A stretch of 64,000 bases of DNA from Allosalinactinospora lopnorensis (GCF_000981225.1 NZ_LAJC01000006.1:56784-120783); one strand, 5' to 3'. Counted from the stretch's first letter, positions 1-8,085 are shown. Notes: generated from the letters alone by a model not told the origin. Numbers and translations are program-made.

Positions 1-419
1 CCGTCTCCGGCGAGCAGGTGGCCGGTGAGGGTCTCGGTGATCTCCTGCAGCGCCTCCTCAACGGGGATCCCCTCGGAGCGGGCGTACTCGTTGCTGATCC
101 CGTGGACGCTGATGGCCTCGGCCGGGATCTCGCGCTCGCCCGGATCGACGAGCCAGGTACGGGCGGTGCCCGAGGCGTCCACGAGGGCCGCCGAAACGAG
201 GAACGCCTCGGACGGGTCGTTCGACGAGGTCTCGCAGTCGTACCCGAAGAGGGGCCGGGTGTGCCAGCCGGGGTGGTCACCGCGTGGCGGGGGAGCCGGG
301 CGGGGTTCGTGTTCGGAGCAGTAGGTGCGCCAGCGCCCGTCCTCCTTGAGCACCGCGCCGGTCCTGACGGCAACGTCGGCACCGCAGGTGGTGCAGGTTC
401 CGGGATAGCGATTGCGCAT
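1..419 (-). CDS. 3'-5' exonuclease (DnaQ-like DEDD family), C-terminus cut off by window edge
   Basis: The reading frame begins at an ATG on the minus strand at 419 and runs off the left edge, so only about 139 residues are visible. An N-terminal zinc-ribbon-like module has C9, C12, C34 and H37. It is followed by an exonuclease motif I with D61 and E63 in YDCETS, and then by an ARTWLVDP/VHGISNEYA stretch typical of DnaQ-type exonuclease folds (proofreading or repair 3'-5' exonucleases). An AGGGGG-like Shine-Dalgarno lies just upstream. The family call rests on motif I and the VHGI segment; the later ExoII/ExoIII residues are mostly outside the window. The exact role (polymerase epsilon-like subunit or a stand-alone nuclease) cannot be decided. 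Confidence 0.75.
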   Translation of the reverse strand, partial: MRNRYPGTCTTCGADVAVRTGAVLKEDGRWRTYCSEHEPRPAPPPRGDHPGWHTRPLFGYDCETSSNDPSEAFLVSAALVDASGTARTWLVDPGEREIPAEAISVHGISNEYARSEGIPVEEALQEITETLTGHLLAGD

Positions 420-757
420 GGGCGCGCCCCCTGTATCTCCTCGCTCGCGGTAATCATAGGTGTGGCCTGTGACAGTACAGGCGCGTACCGCTTACAACGT
501 CGCCCACGGCGTGATGGTGCCGGCCGCGCACCAGGGCGAACCGTGCTGTCACCGATTCCTCCCGGAGGATGGCCCGGCCTTTAGGCCGGGGAGGAAGTCA
601 AGGCACGAAGTCGGCTCTCCGCCCCTGACATGGGATATGGTGCACTCGGGTAGACCCCCCTAACGCGCGAGTTAGTGCGCGAAGGGAAGCGAGGGGAAAG
701 CCGAGGTAAGGCGCCTGCTTCCCGCCGGACGTTGCCGGTCGTAGCGAAGGGGAGAAC
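420..757. other. Intergenic region, 338 bp
   Basis: Divergent spacer between the exonuclease gene and a small plus-strand gene. It holds an IS200/IS605-like end (listed separately) and no supportable coding sequence. A 7-bp inverted pair, GTGACAG at 469-475 and CTGTCAC at 546-552, brackets the stretch left of the hairpins and may be chance. An AAGGGGAG Shine-Dalgarno at about 747-754 belongs to the next gene. Confidence 0.6.
555..601 (+). mobile_element. Orphan IS200/IS605-type right-end-like hairpin
   Basis: Two adjacent hairpins are seen: TCCTC/GAGGA (557-569) and a perfect CCCGGCC-TTTA-GGCCGGG (573-590). They are followed directly by GAGGAAGTCAA (591-601). From memory, this layout resembles the right end that follows tnpB in actinobacterial IS200/IS605/IS1341-group elements, where the transcript also forms the 3' part of the omega-RNA scaffold. 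No tnpA or tnpB is present nearby, so this would be a decayed remnant or a small non-autonomous derivative. Left end and target-site junction were not identified. Confidence 0.5.
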
Positions 758-979
758 ATGAGCCTGGACGAAGCGGCACGTCAACTCGAAGCCGCCATCC
801 ACGACGCGCGCGTGTCGTTCGACTGCATCGCGCTGGAGGAGCTCGAGAGGGCGCACACCAACGCGATAACCGCACGGGCGTCGGTCGACGCGGCGGAGTA
901 CGCGATCCGTGTGGAGTTGGAGCGGCGGCGGGAGGAGACCGAAACGGCAGAGGAAGAAGAGGAGGAGTCGCGGGGGTAA
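758..979 (+). CDS. Small charged helical protein, function unknown
   Basis: A 73-residue protein with a well-placed AAGGGGAG ribosome-binding site before the ATG. The sequence is almost entirely predicted helix, rich in Ala, Glu and Arg, and ends in a run of acidic residues (ETAEEEEEESRG), giving it coiled-coil character. It has one cysteine and no signal peptide or membrane segment. Codon use matches neighbouring genes, which supports expression. I do not recognise a family. It lies alone between the exonuclease gene and another small protein gene on the same strand, 154 bp downstream. Confidence 0.55.
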   Translation: MSLDEAARQLEAAIHDARVSFDCIALEELERAHTNAITARASVDAAEYAIRVELERRREETETAEEEEEESRG

Positions 980-1133
980 CCTCCCTGTCCTCCTGAGTGA
1001 GGGCGGTTCCTCTCTGCCGTGCGGGTGGAGGCCGCGGTTTCGGTGGGTTCCCGCTTCGCGGTGCTGCGCCGGACGGCGGTACCCCGCAGATCGGTATCGA
1101 ACTCGCGTTCTAGAGGCGGGGTATCCTGGAAGC

Positions 1134-1511
1134 ATGTCAGAACAGCAGCTGCCCGCGGCGTGGCCGGCCGGTGTGCACCCGCCCGGTTCGGAGTCCTTCG
1201 AGCGGACCGCGGTGGGCTGGCTGCTCGACCACGTCCCGGCGGACTACCGGATGCACGGCGTGCTGAGCCGGCATCCGGTCGCGCTCTCGCGACTGGCCCG
1301 CCAGCACGTCGCCTCCTCCCTGGAGGGAGCGCGCCAGGGGTACCGCACCGCGCGGGTCGAACTCCGCGACGTTCTGCCCCCACACGCCATTGACCAGGTC
1401 ATGGATGCCTATCTGACCGAGGGGCGGCGTATGGCGTCGGTCCTGCGCGCCGTCGAGGCCCTCGACGACGCATTGCGCGCCGCGGCCGCCCAGCAGGCCG
1501 GCGGTGTCTGA
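1134..1511 (+). CDS. Conserved-looking small protein, function unknown
   Basis: A 125-residue soluble protein. I chose the ATG at 1134 (MSEQQLPAAWPAG), preceded by GGTATCCTGGAAGC; upstream codons in the same frame look non-coding. The body contains FERTAVGWLLDHVPADYR, then a long predicted helical stretch (residues 45-120). There are no cysteines, membrane segments or recognisable catalytic motifs. The layout resembles short actinobacterial proteins of unknown function found near DNA-repair or exonuclease genes, but I cannot name the family. It converges with the minus-strand cupin-like gene, leaving only 5 bp between the stop codons. Confidence 0.65.
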   Translation: MSEQQLPAAWPAGVHPPGSESFERTAVGWLLDHVPADYRMHGVLSRHPVALSRLARQHVASSLEGARQGYRTARVELRDVLPPHAIDQVMDAYLTEGRRMASVLRAVEALDDALRAAAAQQAGGV

Positions 1512-1516
1512 GGTCC

Positions 1517-2092
1517 TCACCCGGCGACGCGGACCACCACAGCGGTCTCGGTGCCGGTGTTGACGAGCCGGTGCCGGTCGCCGGCGGCGAGCACGCGGGC
1601 GCGGTCGGTGTCGAGCTCCTGGACCGCCAGCATCTCGCCGTCCGGGGCGGACGTCACCATGTGCGCCCGGCCGTGCGCCAGGTAGAGCACGCCTGATCCG
1701 GAGGCCGCGCCGCCGAGTGCGGGAAGCGCGACGAACTCGTTCGGCTCCAGCGCCACAGCGGCGATCCGCATGCGTCCGGTCGCCCGGCGGCGGGCGGGGC
1801 GCGGAGCGGGCTGCCAGTGGCCGCGGCGGCGGGGCCAGAACGCCGGGCGGGCCAGGACAGCGGACGCCTCGCGCGCGGTGGCGGTGAACTGCCCGACCGT
1901 GGGCGTGCCGCGGGCCGCCAGATGGGCGTAGCCGGTGGGCTGGCCGGCGAGCGCGATATCGCCGATTCCCTCGGGGAACGGCGGCGCGGCGGTGGGAGCG
2001 GGATCCTGGGCGGGAACGTCCGCCCAGGGGTACTCCGTCCAGGGCGTGGCACGGAGGCGTGGGCGGGTGGAGGTCGAGACGTCGTGCGGCAT
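1517..2092 (-). CDS. Cupin-like domain protein
   Basis: A 191-residue protein. The ATG at 2092 has a GAAGGA ribosome-binding site about 10 nt upstream and is preferred over an in-frame upstream start at 2179. The N-terminal third is Pro/Arg-rich and probably disordered. The last ~80 residues (from about 112) show alternating short hydrophobic strands with GVLYLAHGRAHMVTSAPDG and GDRHRLVNTGTETAVVVRVAG, which looks like a cupin beta-barrel with a terminal two-strand motif. Metal-binding His residues are only partly recognisable, so an enzymatic role is doubtful; ligand binding or regulation is possible. The cupin call is an inference from strand pattern. Confidence 0.5.
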   Translation of the reverse strand: MPHDVSTSTRPRLRATPWTEYPWADVPAQDPAPTAAPPFPEGIGDIALAGQPTGYAHLAARGTPTVGQFTATAREASAVLARPAFWPRRRGHWQPAPRPARRRATGRMRIAAVALEPNEFVALPALGGAASGSGVLYLAHGRAHMVTSAPDGEMLAVQELDTDRARVLAAGDRHRLVNTGTETAVVVRVAG

Positions 2093-2727
2093 TGCTGGCG
2101 GTCCTTCGTGGATGGTGCGCCTGGTCAGAGGCATCGGCGCTTGAGTACTGGGCTCGTCCGGCCGCCCGGAACGGATCACCGGGAAGAGGCCGCGGAGAGT
2201 CTCAGGGGCTCCGGCGGCGGCCGGGGATGTGGGTTCGCGGAGAACGAGGAGGCGCGTGGCGCTCGGCCTGGCTCAGTGGAGGCGACACGAAGCCGGACAC
2301 GACGCACCGGCCACACGGCGAGAGGTCCCGGGGACCTTGCGGGCCATGGCTGCCAGGTGCGTACGCGGATGCATGTCCGTAAGCAGACCAACCCCGGGTG
2401 GCGATGTCAAGCTGAGAGGGCGCGCCGCGATGTTGAATTCCTCACGACGCCGGTAGCCGGGCCGCCTATGTCCGGAATACCATTCTTCGCCTGGCCGGAA
2501 TTTGTGCCGGATGCGTTGCAGTGCAGCAGGGTATGGCTGAGAATCTCGAAGCGGCCGGAGGGAGAATCGGAAGCCGCAGGAGCAGGGAGCGGCTGAGACC
2601 GGTACCGCAAGGGGACGCCGCGGGAGGCGGGCGTGCCGCACCCCGGTTCCCGCGAGCGACTCGGAACAGCAGGAAAGCGGGAAGCCCGCGCCCACGCGCA
2701 TCGAGCCGGGCACACCGGAGGTGACTG
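2093..2727. other. Intergenic region, 635 bp, no supportable gene
   Basis: Divergent spacer between the cupin-like gene and the NERD-like membrane protein gene. Open frames on both strands lack ribosome-binding sites and have unbiased codon positions. The segment 2390-2540 is less G+C-rich than its surroundings, which fits promoter DNA, but I could not pick a convincing -35/-10 pair. No long inverted or tandem repeat was noticed. Confidence 0.5.
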
Positions 2728-3390
2728 TTGGCGGACTCGCGGAGCATCGGGGGCTCCGCCGCCGTGTCCGGGGCGAACGGGGCGATGTGGGCACGCCTCG
2801 CCGTACGCGCGCTGGTCAGCTGCTCCGCCGGGGTCATGGCGGCCGGCTTCTTCGACTGGCGTGCAGGGGCGCTGGTCGCGGGGCTGACCGCGTTCAGCTT
2901 CGTGCTGCTCACAGTCGTGCCCGCGCCTCGGACCTCGTGGCTCCCGGCCCTGTATGGGCGCCACCGCCTGCTATGCGAGCTGCGGCGGCACGGCTACCGG
3001 GTGGTGCCCGACGACGCCTCCCGCTACCTCGTGGTGGGCCCGGGAGGGGGTTACCTGCTGGATACGCGCGTTTGGCAGCACGCGGTGTCCCGTGGTCCGC
3101 GCGACTGGCGGATCGGGGAGCGTCCCGCCTCTCGTGTGGTGGACCGGATGGTCGAGTACGCGACACGGCTGGAACAGGCCGCGGGTCCGCCGGACCGGGC
3201 GACCGCGCTGCGGATCGTGCCGGTCATCATGGTGGTCGGTCGGCTGCCGGAGCCGGTGATGCGCGCGGGGCGGGGAATCATCGCCCGCCCCCGGGACGCC
3301 GTTCGCTACCTTCTGCAGCAACCGGAGATCCTGGAGCCGGTGGAGATCGAGGAGTTCGCCGACGGAGTCGAGCGCCTCCGCGCGCGCTGA
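2728..3390 (+). CDS. Membrane protein with NERD-like domain
   Basis: A 220-residue protein starting at TTG 2728 behind GGAGG; a GTG a few bases upstream is in another frame. Two hydrophobic segments lie at about residues 22-60 (VRALVSCSAGVMAAGFF and LVAGLTAFSFVLLTVV). The soluble C-terminal part starts with LLCELRRHGYRVVPD and contains YLVVGPGGGYLLDTRVW. That matches the core strand pattern of NERD (nuclease-related) domains, in which a conserved hypervariable loop is followed by vGPGGvfviDtK. The usual lysine is replaced by arginine here. Family knowledge suggests a possible nucleic-acid role, but this is unproven. Confidence 0.6.
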   Translation: MADSRSIGGSAAVSGANGAMWARLAVRALVSCSAGVMAAGFFDWRAGALVAGLTAFSFVLLTVVPAPRTSWLPALYGRHRLLCELRRHGYRVVPDDASRYLVVGPGGGYLLDTRVWQHAVSRGPRDWRIGERPASRVVDRMVEYATRLEQAAGPPDRATALRIVPVIMVVGRLPEPVMRAGRGIIARPRDAVRYLLQQPEILEPVEIEEFADGVERLRAR

Positions 3391-3561
3391 AGCGGCTCTC
3401 GCCGCCTGTCCTGCGGCTCGGACGGCAGCGCCGGGTCCGAGGCGCTGTTCCGGGTGACTTTGTCGTGCTCACGCACTGAATCACGGAAAAGGTGCGAGAT
3501 CGCCACGTATTTCGGCAAAGGTGATGTTCCGCCTGCCCGGGAAACCGTAGATTCTTGGGAT

Positions 3562-4164
3562 ATGACCGACCGGGACCTGTTACATGCTCTGCGCTCCAAC
3601 CGCGTGCGCCCCTCCGAGGCCTACGCGCGGCTGTTCGACGCCTACGGGGAAGAGCTCTACGAGCTGTGCTGGTCGTTGTTGGAGGATGCCGATGTCGCGC
3701 AGACGGTGCTGCGCGACACCTTCATCGTCGTCCGGGCGCACATCGACCGGCTTCCCAACGAACGGAGGCTCCGCGATTGGCTGTTCGCCGTGGCGGAAGC
3801 CGAATGCGAGCGTCACCTGCGGGTCATCGAGGCCGGTTCCACTCTCCAGGAGGTACCGGACTCCGGAGTGCGGTACCCCCCGTGCCTTCGGGTGCGGGTG
3901 CTCAGTGGAGTGACCGGTCCCGACCTGTCCGGGTACCGCGCGCACATCGCCCAGCGAGCCGACTCCTTCGACCGGAAGGGGTTCCCGGTTCCGCCCTCGG
4001 CGAGACGGTCGGACGGCCCGGTCTCGCGTGTACTTCCGGGGTTCGTCATGGCCGCGTGCGCGCTGCTCATCGTGGTGCTGGCGTTCTACGTGTTCACGAG
4101 GCAAGCACCCGAGGACACCACCTCGTGGATCATCGACCCGAGTGTGCAGGGCAGCGACCGTTGA
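3562..4164 (+). CDS. Sigma-70 region 2-like protein with C-terminal membrane anchor
   Basis: A 200-residue protein. The ATG at 3562 (MTDRDLLHAL) is preferred because upstream in-frame codons look non-coding. Residues 19-83 (YARLFDAYGEELYELCWSLL, then DADVAQTVLRDTF and RLRDWLFAVAEAECERHLR) follow the pattern of ECF sigma region 2. No region 4 helix-turn-helix follows. Instead there is a ~70-residue linker, then one strong transmembrane segment (about 155-178) and a short tail ending in PSVQGSDR. It therefore cannot be a normal ECF sigma factor. It could bind core RNA polymerase, a regulator, or nothing. Sequence evidence for sigma-2 is good; function is inferred only. Confidence 0.6.
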   Translation: MTDRDLLHALRSNRVRPSEAYARLFDAYGEELYELCWSLLEDADVAQTVLRDTFIVVRAHIDRLPNERRLRDWLFAVAEAECERHLRVIEAGSTLQEVPDSGVRYPPCLRVRVLSGVTGPDLSGYRAHIAQRADSFDRKGFPVPPSARRSDGPVSRVLPGFVMAACALLIVVLAFYVFTRQAPEDTTSWIIDPSVQGSDR

Positions 4165-4292
4165 TCAGGGCCGGAGGGGCGACACTCCCGGGAACCCGGG
4201 AACCCGGTAGACACGGCGGCCCGGCGTAGACCATGGGAGGTATGGGGCCATTCTCCGCGCCGGGCCGCAATAAGCGCTTGAGTCCGACTTGG

Positions 4293-4811
4293 TCAGCTCA
4301 GCCTTATGTGCGAGGTATCCCCGTGGAAGCCGGCGGCCTCGGCGCGCTTCACCGAGGCGGCGATCTCCTGCTCGGCCTCGTGCCGACCGGTCCAGGTGGC
4401 GCCCTCCACCGATTTACCGGGCTCCAGGTCCTTGTACACGCTGAAGAAGTGCTCGATCTCCAGGCGCTCGAACTCGCTCACGTGGTGGATGTCGCGCAGG
4501 TGTTCCATGCGCGGGTCGGTGGCGGGGACGCACAGCAGCTTGTCGTCGCCGCCGGCCTCGTCGCGCATCCGGAACATCCCCACGACCCGGCAGCGGATCA
4601 GGCAGCCGGGAAAGGTGGGGTGCTTCAGCAGGACGAGGGCGTCGAGAGGGTCGCCGTCGTCACCGAGCGTCCCCTCGATGAAGCCGTAGTCGGCGGGGTA
4701 ACTGGTCGAAGTGAACAGCATCCGGTCCAGGCGGATCCGACCGCTCTCGTGATCCATCTCATACTTGTTGCGCTCGCCCTTAGGGATCTCGATCGTGACG
4801 TCGAATTCCAT
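4293..4811 (-). CDS. ppa: Inorganic pyrophosphatase, family I
   Basis: Hydrolyses cytosolic pyrophosphate to orthophosphate, pulling biosynthetic reactions forward. The 172-residue length is right for a bacterial family I enzyme. The N-terminal [18 protein letters not shown] and the signature [11 protein letters not shown] with metal-binding D52, D54 and D57 are intact, as is the [11 protein letters not shown] strand. The ATG at 4811 has a GGGAG ribosome-binding site. It is transcribed divergently from dacB, with an 86-bp shared promoter region that includes a CTACG/CGTAG inverted pair. The ppa-dacB pairing is a standard actinomycete arrangement. Confidence 0.97.
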   Translation of the reverse strand: MEFDVTIEIPKGERNKYEMDHESGRIRLDRMLFTSTSYPADYGFIEGTLGDDGDPLDALVLLKHPTFPGCLIRCRVVGMFRMRDEAGGDDKLLCVPATDPRMEHLRDIHHVSEFERLEIEHFFSVYKDLEPGKSVEGATWTGRHEAEQEIAASVKRAEAAGFHGDTSHIRLS

Positions 4812-4897
4812 GCTGTTCTCGGCTCCCCTTACGACATACTGTCGCTACGTAGTTCTTTCGTAGTTTTTCCGAATGCCAACGGAAGGCAGGTACCGGG

Positions 4898-6256
4898 GTG
4901 CGGCAGGTGCGGGCCCGAGCGCTGCTTACCTTGGCCACGCTCAACATATTCGTGCTCGTGGCAGGCGTGGTCGCTCTGGATGTCATCGAGTCCCGCCCAC
5001 CGGCGACAACGCCGTACCCCGCCGCCTTCGCCGAGGACGGACCGGACATGGCGCCGCCGGACGCCGCTCCGATCAATCCTGACCGGCTCGCGGACAAGCT
5101 TGATGATCCCATGTCGGATTCCGGGTTTGATGACGGGCTCTCCGCTTATGTCGCCGACGCCCGGAGCGGCCGGACTCTCTACGACAGGGACGCCGCGGAG
5201 TCCGCGGTCCCCGCGTCGACGACGAAGATCGTCACCGCCGTTACCGCACTGCACTCCGTCGGTCCCGACGAACGTATGCACACCCGTGTGGTCCAGGAGG
5301 ACGATCGGATCATCCTGGTCGGCGCCGGCGACCCCACGCTGACGGAGAGCGCCGACTCCGATACCTATCCCCGTGTCGCGACGCTGGAAGAACTCGCCGA
5401 CCAGACGGCGGCCGAACTGCGTGAGTCCGGGACGGAATCCGTCAGCCTCGGTTATGACAATTCCCTCTATCCGGGCCCTGACACCGGGCCCGGCTGGAAA
5501 CCCAACTACATCAACGAGGGCAGCACCGCCCCTGTACACGCCCTGATGCTCGACGGCGGGCGTGTCCACCCGGACCAGCACTACAGCGAACGCGTGGGCG
5601 ACCCGCCCCGGGCCGCCGCCGACGCCTTCGCGGACCGGCTCCGGGAGGCCGGCGTGGACGTCACCGGGGAGCCTGAGCCCGCTGAGGCCGGCGGCGGAGC
5701 GGCCCCTGTCGCGAGCGTGCCCTCGGCGCCGATCTCCGCGCTGGTGGAGAAGATGCTGCTGGAGAGCGACAACAACATCGCCGAGGCGCTGCTCCGACAG
5801 GTCGCGATCGCCAAGGGCGAGGAGGCATCGTTCGAGGGCGCCGGCGATGCGGCCCGTGCGGTGCTGGACGAACTCGGCATCGACGGTGTGCACATTGAGG
5901 ACGGCAGCGGCCTCTCGGTGAACAACCAGGTCACGGCGAAGGCGCTGGTCGATCTGCTGCTGCTCTCGGCCGAGCCCGAGCATCCCGACCTGCACTACGC
6001 GCTCACCGGCCTGCCGACCGCCCGTTTTACCGGAACCCTGGACGACCGCTACGCCCGCGGCAGCGACTCCTCCGCCGGTGCGGGTGTGGTCCGCGGCAAG
6101 ACCGGAACGTTGAGCGGTGTCAGCACGCTGGCCGGCACCGTCTACGACTCCGACGGCCGACTGCTGCTCTTCGCGTTCATGGCCAATGACCCAGGGGCCA
6201 CGGGCAGGGCCATCGATGTCTTCGCCAGCGCGATCGCGGAATGCGGCTGCGCGTAA
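4898..6256 (+). CDS. dacB: D-alanyl-D-alanine carboxypeptidase/endopeptidase (PBP4, peptidase S13)
   Basis: A penicillin-binding protein that trims or opens peptidoglycan cross-links outside the membrane. It is 452 residues from GTG 4898, with an N-terminal signal anchor (about residues 7-27). All three active-site motifs are visible: SxxK as S107-T-T-K110, SDN at 290-292 in LLESDNNIAEAL, and KTG at 401-403 in RGKTGTLSG. The insert between the first two motifs is that of class C low-mass PBPs. In relatives dacB is followed directly by the zinc metalloprotease and tilS genes; here a lipoprotein/sigma/anti-sigma set intervenes. Confidence 0.95.
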   Translation: MRQVRARALLTLATLNIFVLVAGVVALDVIESRPPATTPYPAAFAEDGPDMAPPDAAPINPDRLADKLDDPMSDSGFDDGLSAYVADARSGRTLYDRDAAESAVPASTTKIVTAVTALHSVGPDERMHTRVVQEDDRIILVGAGDPTLTESADSDTYPRVATLEELADQTAAELRESGTESVSLGYDNSLYPGPDTGPGWKPNYINEGSTAPVHALMLDGGRVHPDQHYSERVGDPPRAAADAFADRLREAGVDVTGEPEPAEAGGGAAPVASVPSAPISALVEKMLLESDNNIAEALLRQVAIAKGEEASFEGAGDAARAVLDELGIDGVHIEDGSGLSVNNQVTAKALVDLLLLSAEPEHPDLHYALTGLPTARFTGTLDDRYARGSDSSAGAGVVRGKTGTLSGVSTLAGTVYDSDGRLLLFAFMANDPGATGRAIDVFASAIAECGCA

Positions 6257-6428
6257 CCGATAGCACCGGCTGTCGGCTGACACCTTTCCGCAAATTCTGT
6301 CGAACCGCCTTGGCCCCGGCTTCGTGTAACGGGCTGACAGCGAGCAAGCAGAAAGCGGACACAGCGACCAGGAAGCTGATTCCCCAGTCGTAGGTCCGCG
6401 GCGCGGCCGCACTGGAGAGGACGCTTGG

Positions 6429-7757
6429 ATGCGACGCGAGAACAGGATTTATTCGTTAGCCGCAGGGGTGCTCGGCCTTGCCCTGGCCGCCGGCTGTGCT
6501 GGTGCCGCTTTCTCGGATAGTGGCGCCCCCTACGACTCGGGTGAGGAAGAACAGGCTGCCGATGAGGCTGGCGGCGGTGCGCTCAAGGTAGTCGAGAACG
6601 AGGAATTCGGCGAGATCGTCACCGACGCTGAGGGTTTCACGTTGTACCGGTTCGACGATGACTCGGCTGATCCGCCGCAGTCGAACTGCGACGGTGACTG
6701 CGCCGAGGCCTGGCCGCCCGTTGAGCTTACCGAAGATACCACTATTGAGGGCGCCGACGCCTCCGGTCTCGGGAGTGTGACGCGTTCCGACGGTACCGAG
6801 CAGGCGACCCTTGGCGGGTGGCCGTTGTACCGCTACGCCGAGGACAGCGCTCCCGGCGACATCAACGGTGAGGGTGTCCAGGACACCTGGTACACCGTGA
6901 GCCCCACCGGGGCGAAGGCGGCCGAGGAGTCCGGTGGTGGCGCGAGCGCCAAGGGAATCTCGCTGACCGTCACGGGCGACAGTGAGCTCGGCGAGATCGT
7001 CACCGACGCTGAGGGTTTCACGTTGTACCGGTTCGACGATGACTCGGCTGATCCGCCGCAGTCGAACTGCGACGGTGACTGCGCCGAGGCCTGGCCGCCC
7101 GTTGAGAGCGCCGACGAGATCTCGTTCAACGGCGACGAATCGCTGCTCGGGAGTGTGACGCGTTCCGACGGTACCGAGCAGGTGACCCTCGACGGCTGGC
7201 CGTTGTACCGCTACGCCGAGGACAGCGCCCCGGGCGACACCAATGGCGAGGGCGTCCAGGGCACCTGGTTCGCCGTGAGCCCCGTCGGATCGAAGGCGCA
7301 GGACGAGGGCTGGACCGAGGGCTACTGCCCGGCAGGGTTCCGGGTGCACGACGATCCGGAGCTCGGCGAGATTCTGGTGGACAACGAGGGTTTCACGTTG
7401 TACCGGTTCGACGATGATTCGGCTGATCCGCCGCAGTCGAACTGTGACGGTGACTGCGCCGAGGCCTGGCCCCCGGTTCTCGACATGGACGAGTTCACCT
7501 TCGAAGAGGGGACGGACTCCTCACTGTTCGACGGCGTCACCCGTGATGGCGGCCTTGACCAGGTGACCCTCGACGGTTGGCCACTGTACCGCTACGCGGA
7601 GGACACCGCGCCCGGAGACACCAACGGGCACGGCGCACAGGGTACGTGGTTCGCGGTGACTCCTACCGGTGCGAAGGCAGAAGGAGGCGGAGGCGGCGAG
7701 GCCGCCGAGGACGGCAACGGTGGTGGCGAGCCGTCTGGCGGCGGCGGAGGCTACTGA
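6429..7757 (+). CDS. Lipoprotein with triplicated secreted repeats (PF03640-like, Yx(FWY)xxD motif)
   Basis: A 442-residue exported lipoprotein. The signal peptide ends in a lipobox, LAAGC. The mature part has three tandem ~125-residue units. Each contains LYRFDDDSADPP, then a cysteine pair in NCDGDCAEAWPPV, then a second half with PLYRYAEDSAPGD and TWFAVSP. These match the Yx(FWY)xxD signature of the PF03640/COG4315 family of secreted repeats of unknown function, making six sub-repeats. The C-terminus is a Gly-rich tail ending GGGGGY. The gene precedes an ECF sigma/anti-sigma pair on the same strand, which suggests envelope-stress or redox-related control. No enzymatic residues are known for the family. 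Confidence 0.85.
   Translation: MRRENRIYSLAAGVLGLALAAGCAGAAFSDSGAPYDSGEEEQAADEAGGGALKVVENEEFGEIVTDAEGFTLYRFDDDSADPPQSNCDGDCAEAWPPVELTEDTTIEGADASGLGSVTRSDGTEQATLGGWPLYRYAEDSAPGDINGEGVQDTWYTVSPTGAKAAEESGGGASAKGISLTVTGDSELGEIVTDAEGFTLYRFDDDSADPPQSNCDGDCAEAWPPVESADEISFNGDESLLGSVTRSDGTEQVTLDGWPLYRYAEDSAPGDTNGEGVQGTWFAVSPVGSKAQDEGWTEGYCPAGFRVHDDPELGEILVDNEGFTLYRFDDDSADPPQSNCDGDCAEAWPPVLDMDEFTFEEGTDSSLFDGVTRDGGLDQVTLDGWPLYRYAEDTAPGDTNGHGAQGTWFAVTPTGAKAEGGGGGEAAEDGNGGGEPSGGGGGY
6607..7479 (+). repeat. Three tandem ~375-381 bp repeats inside the lipoprotein gene
   Basis: The unit recurs at 6607, 6988 and 7363, spacings of 381 and 375 bp. By eye, 6607-6725 and 6988-7106 are identical over all 119 bp, including silent positions. 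The third copy (core about 7387-7479) differs at only a few bases. The second half of each unit is more diverged. Perfect nucleotide identity alongside diverged flanks indicates recent duplication or gene conversion rather than protein-level selection alone. Confidence 0.9.
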
Positions 7758-7854
7758 GCCTGACGCCGCGACGACCGAAGGTCCCGCGGGCGCCCTGCTC
7801 CCCTCCGCCCGCGGTGAACCGCCGAACCTGATGTGCCTGACAACCGGTAGAGAG

Positions 7855-7906
7855 ACGGGCCACGGTGTTCCCGCCCGTCCGTGGGATTCCCACCACCGTG
7901 GCCCGT
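7855..7906. terminator. Long-stem hairpin downstream of the lipoprotein gene
   Basis: ACGGGCCACGGTG at 7855-7867 pairs perfectly (13 bp) with CACCGTGGCCCGT at 7894-7906 around a 26-nt loop, about 100 bp after the lipoprotein stop. There is no U-tract, as is common in actinomycete terminators. It would separate the lipoprotein transcript from the sigma factor transcript. The rest of the 380-bp gap (7758-8137) holds only the promoter listed next and no gene. Confidence 0.6.
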
Positions 7907-8061
7907 TACAAGCCCCAATGCCCCACAAGTCGCTATGAGTGCGGATCCTCCCGAAATGCGAATTTATTCCGGGGTGTTGCGCGTTCGCGCGAATAACGCC
8001 AGGCTAAAGCGCCGTAACCGGGATTCGCTGTCCGTGTTCGTAAGTGAACCGGTCACTTCCC

Positions 8062-8085
8062 GGAACCGTGTGTGGGGCGCGAGTC
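8062..8085 (+). promoter_or_regulatory. Candidate ECF-type promoter upstream of the sigma factor gene
   Basis: GGAAC at 8062-8066 and GTC at 8083-8085 are separated by 16 nt, matching the GGAAC-N16/17-(C)GTC layout read by many ECF sigma factors. It lies 52 nt before the sigma gene start and would allow autoregulation. An imperfect palindrome, GTGAACCGGTCAC, sits just upstream at 8044-8056. The assignment is by motif only. Confidence 0.45.
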
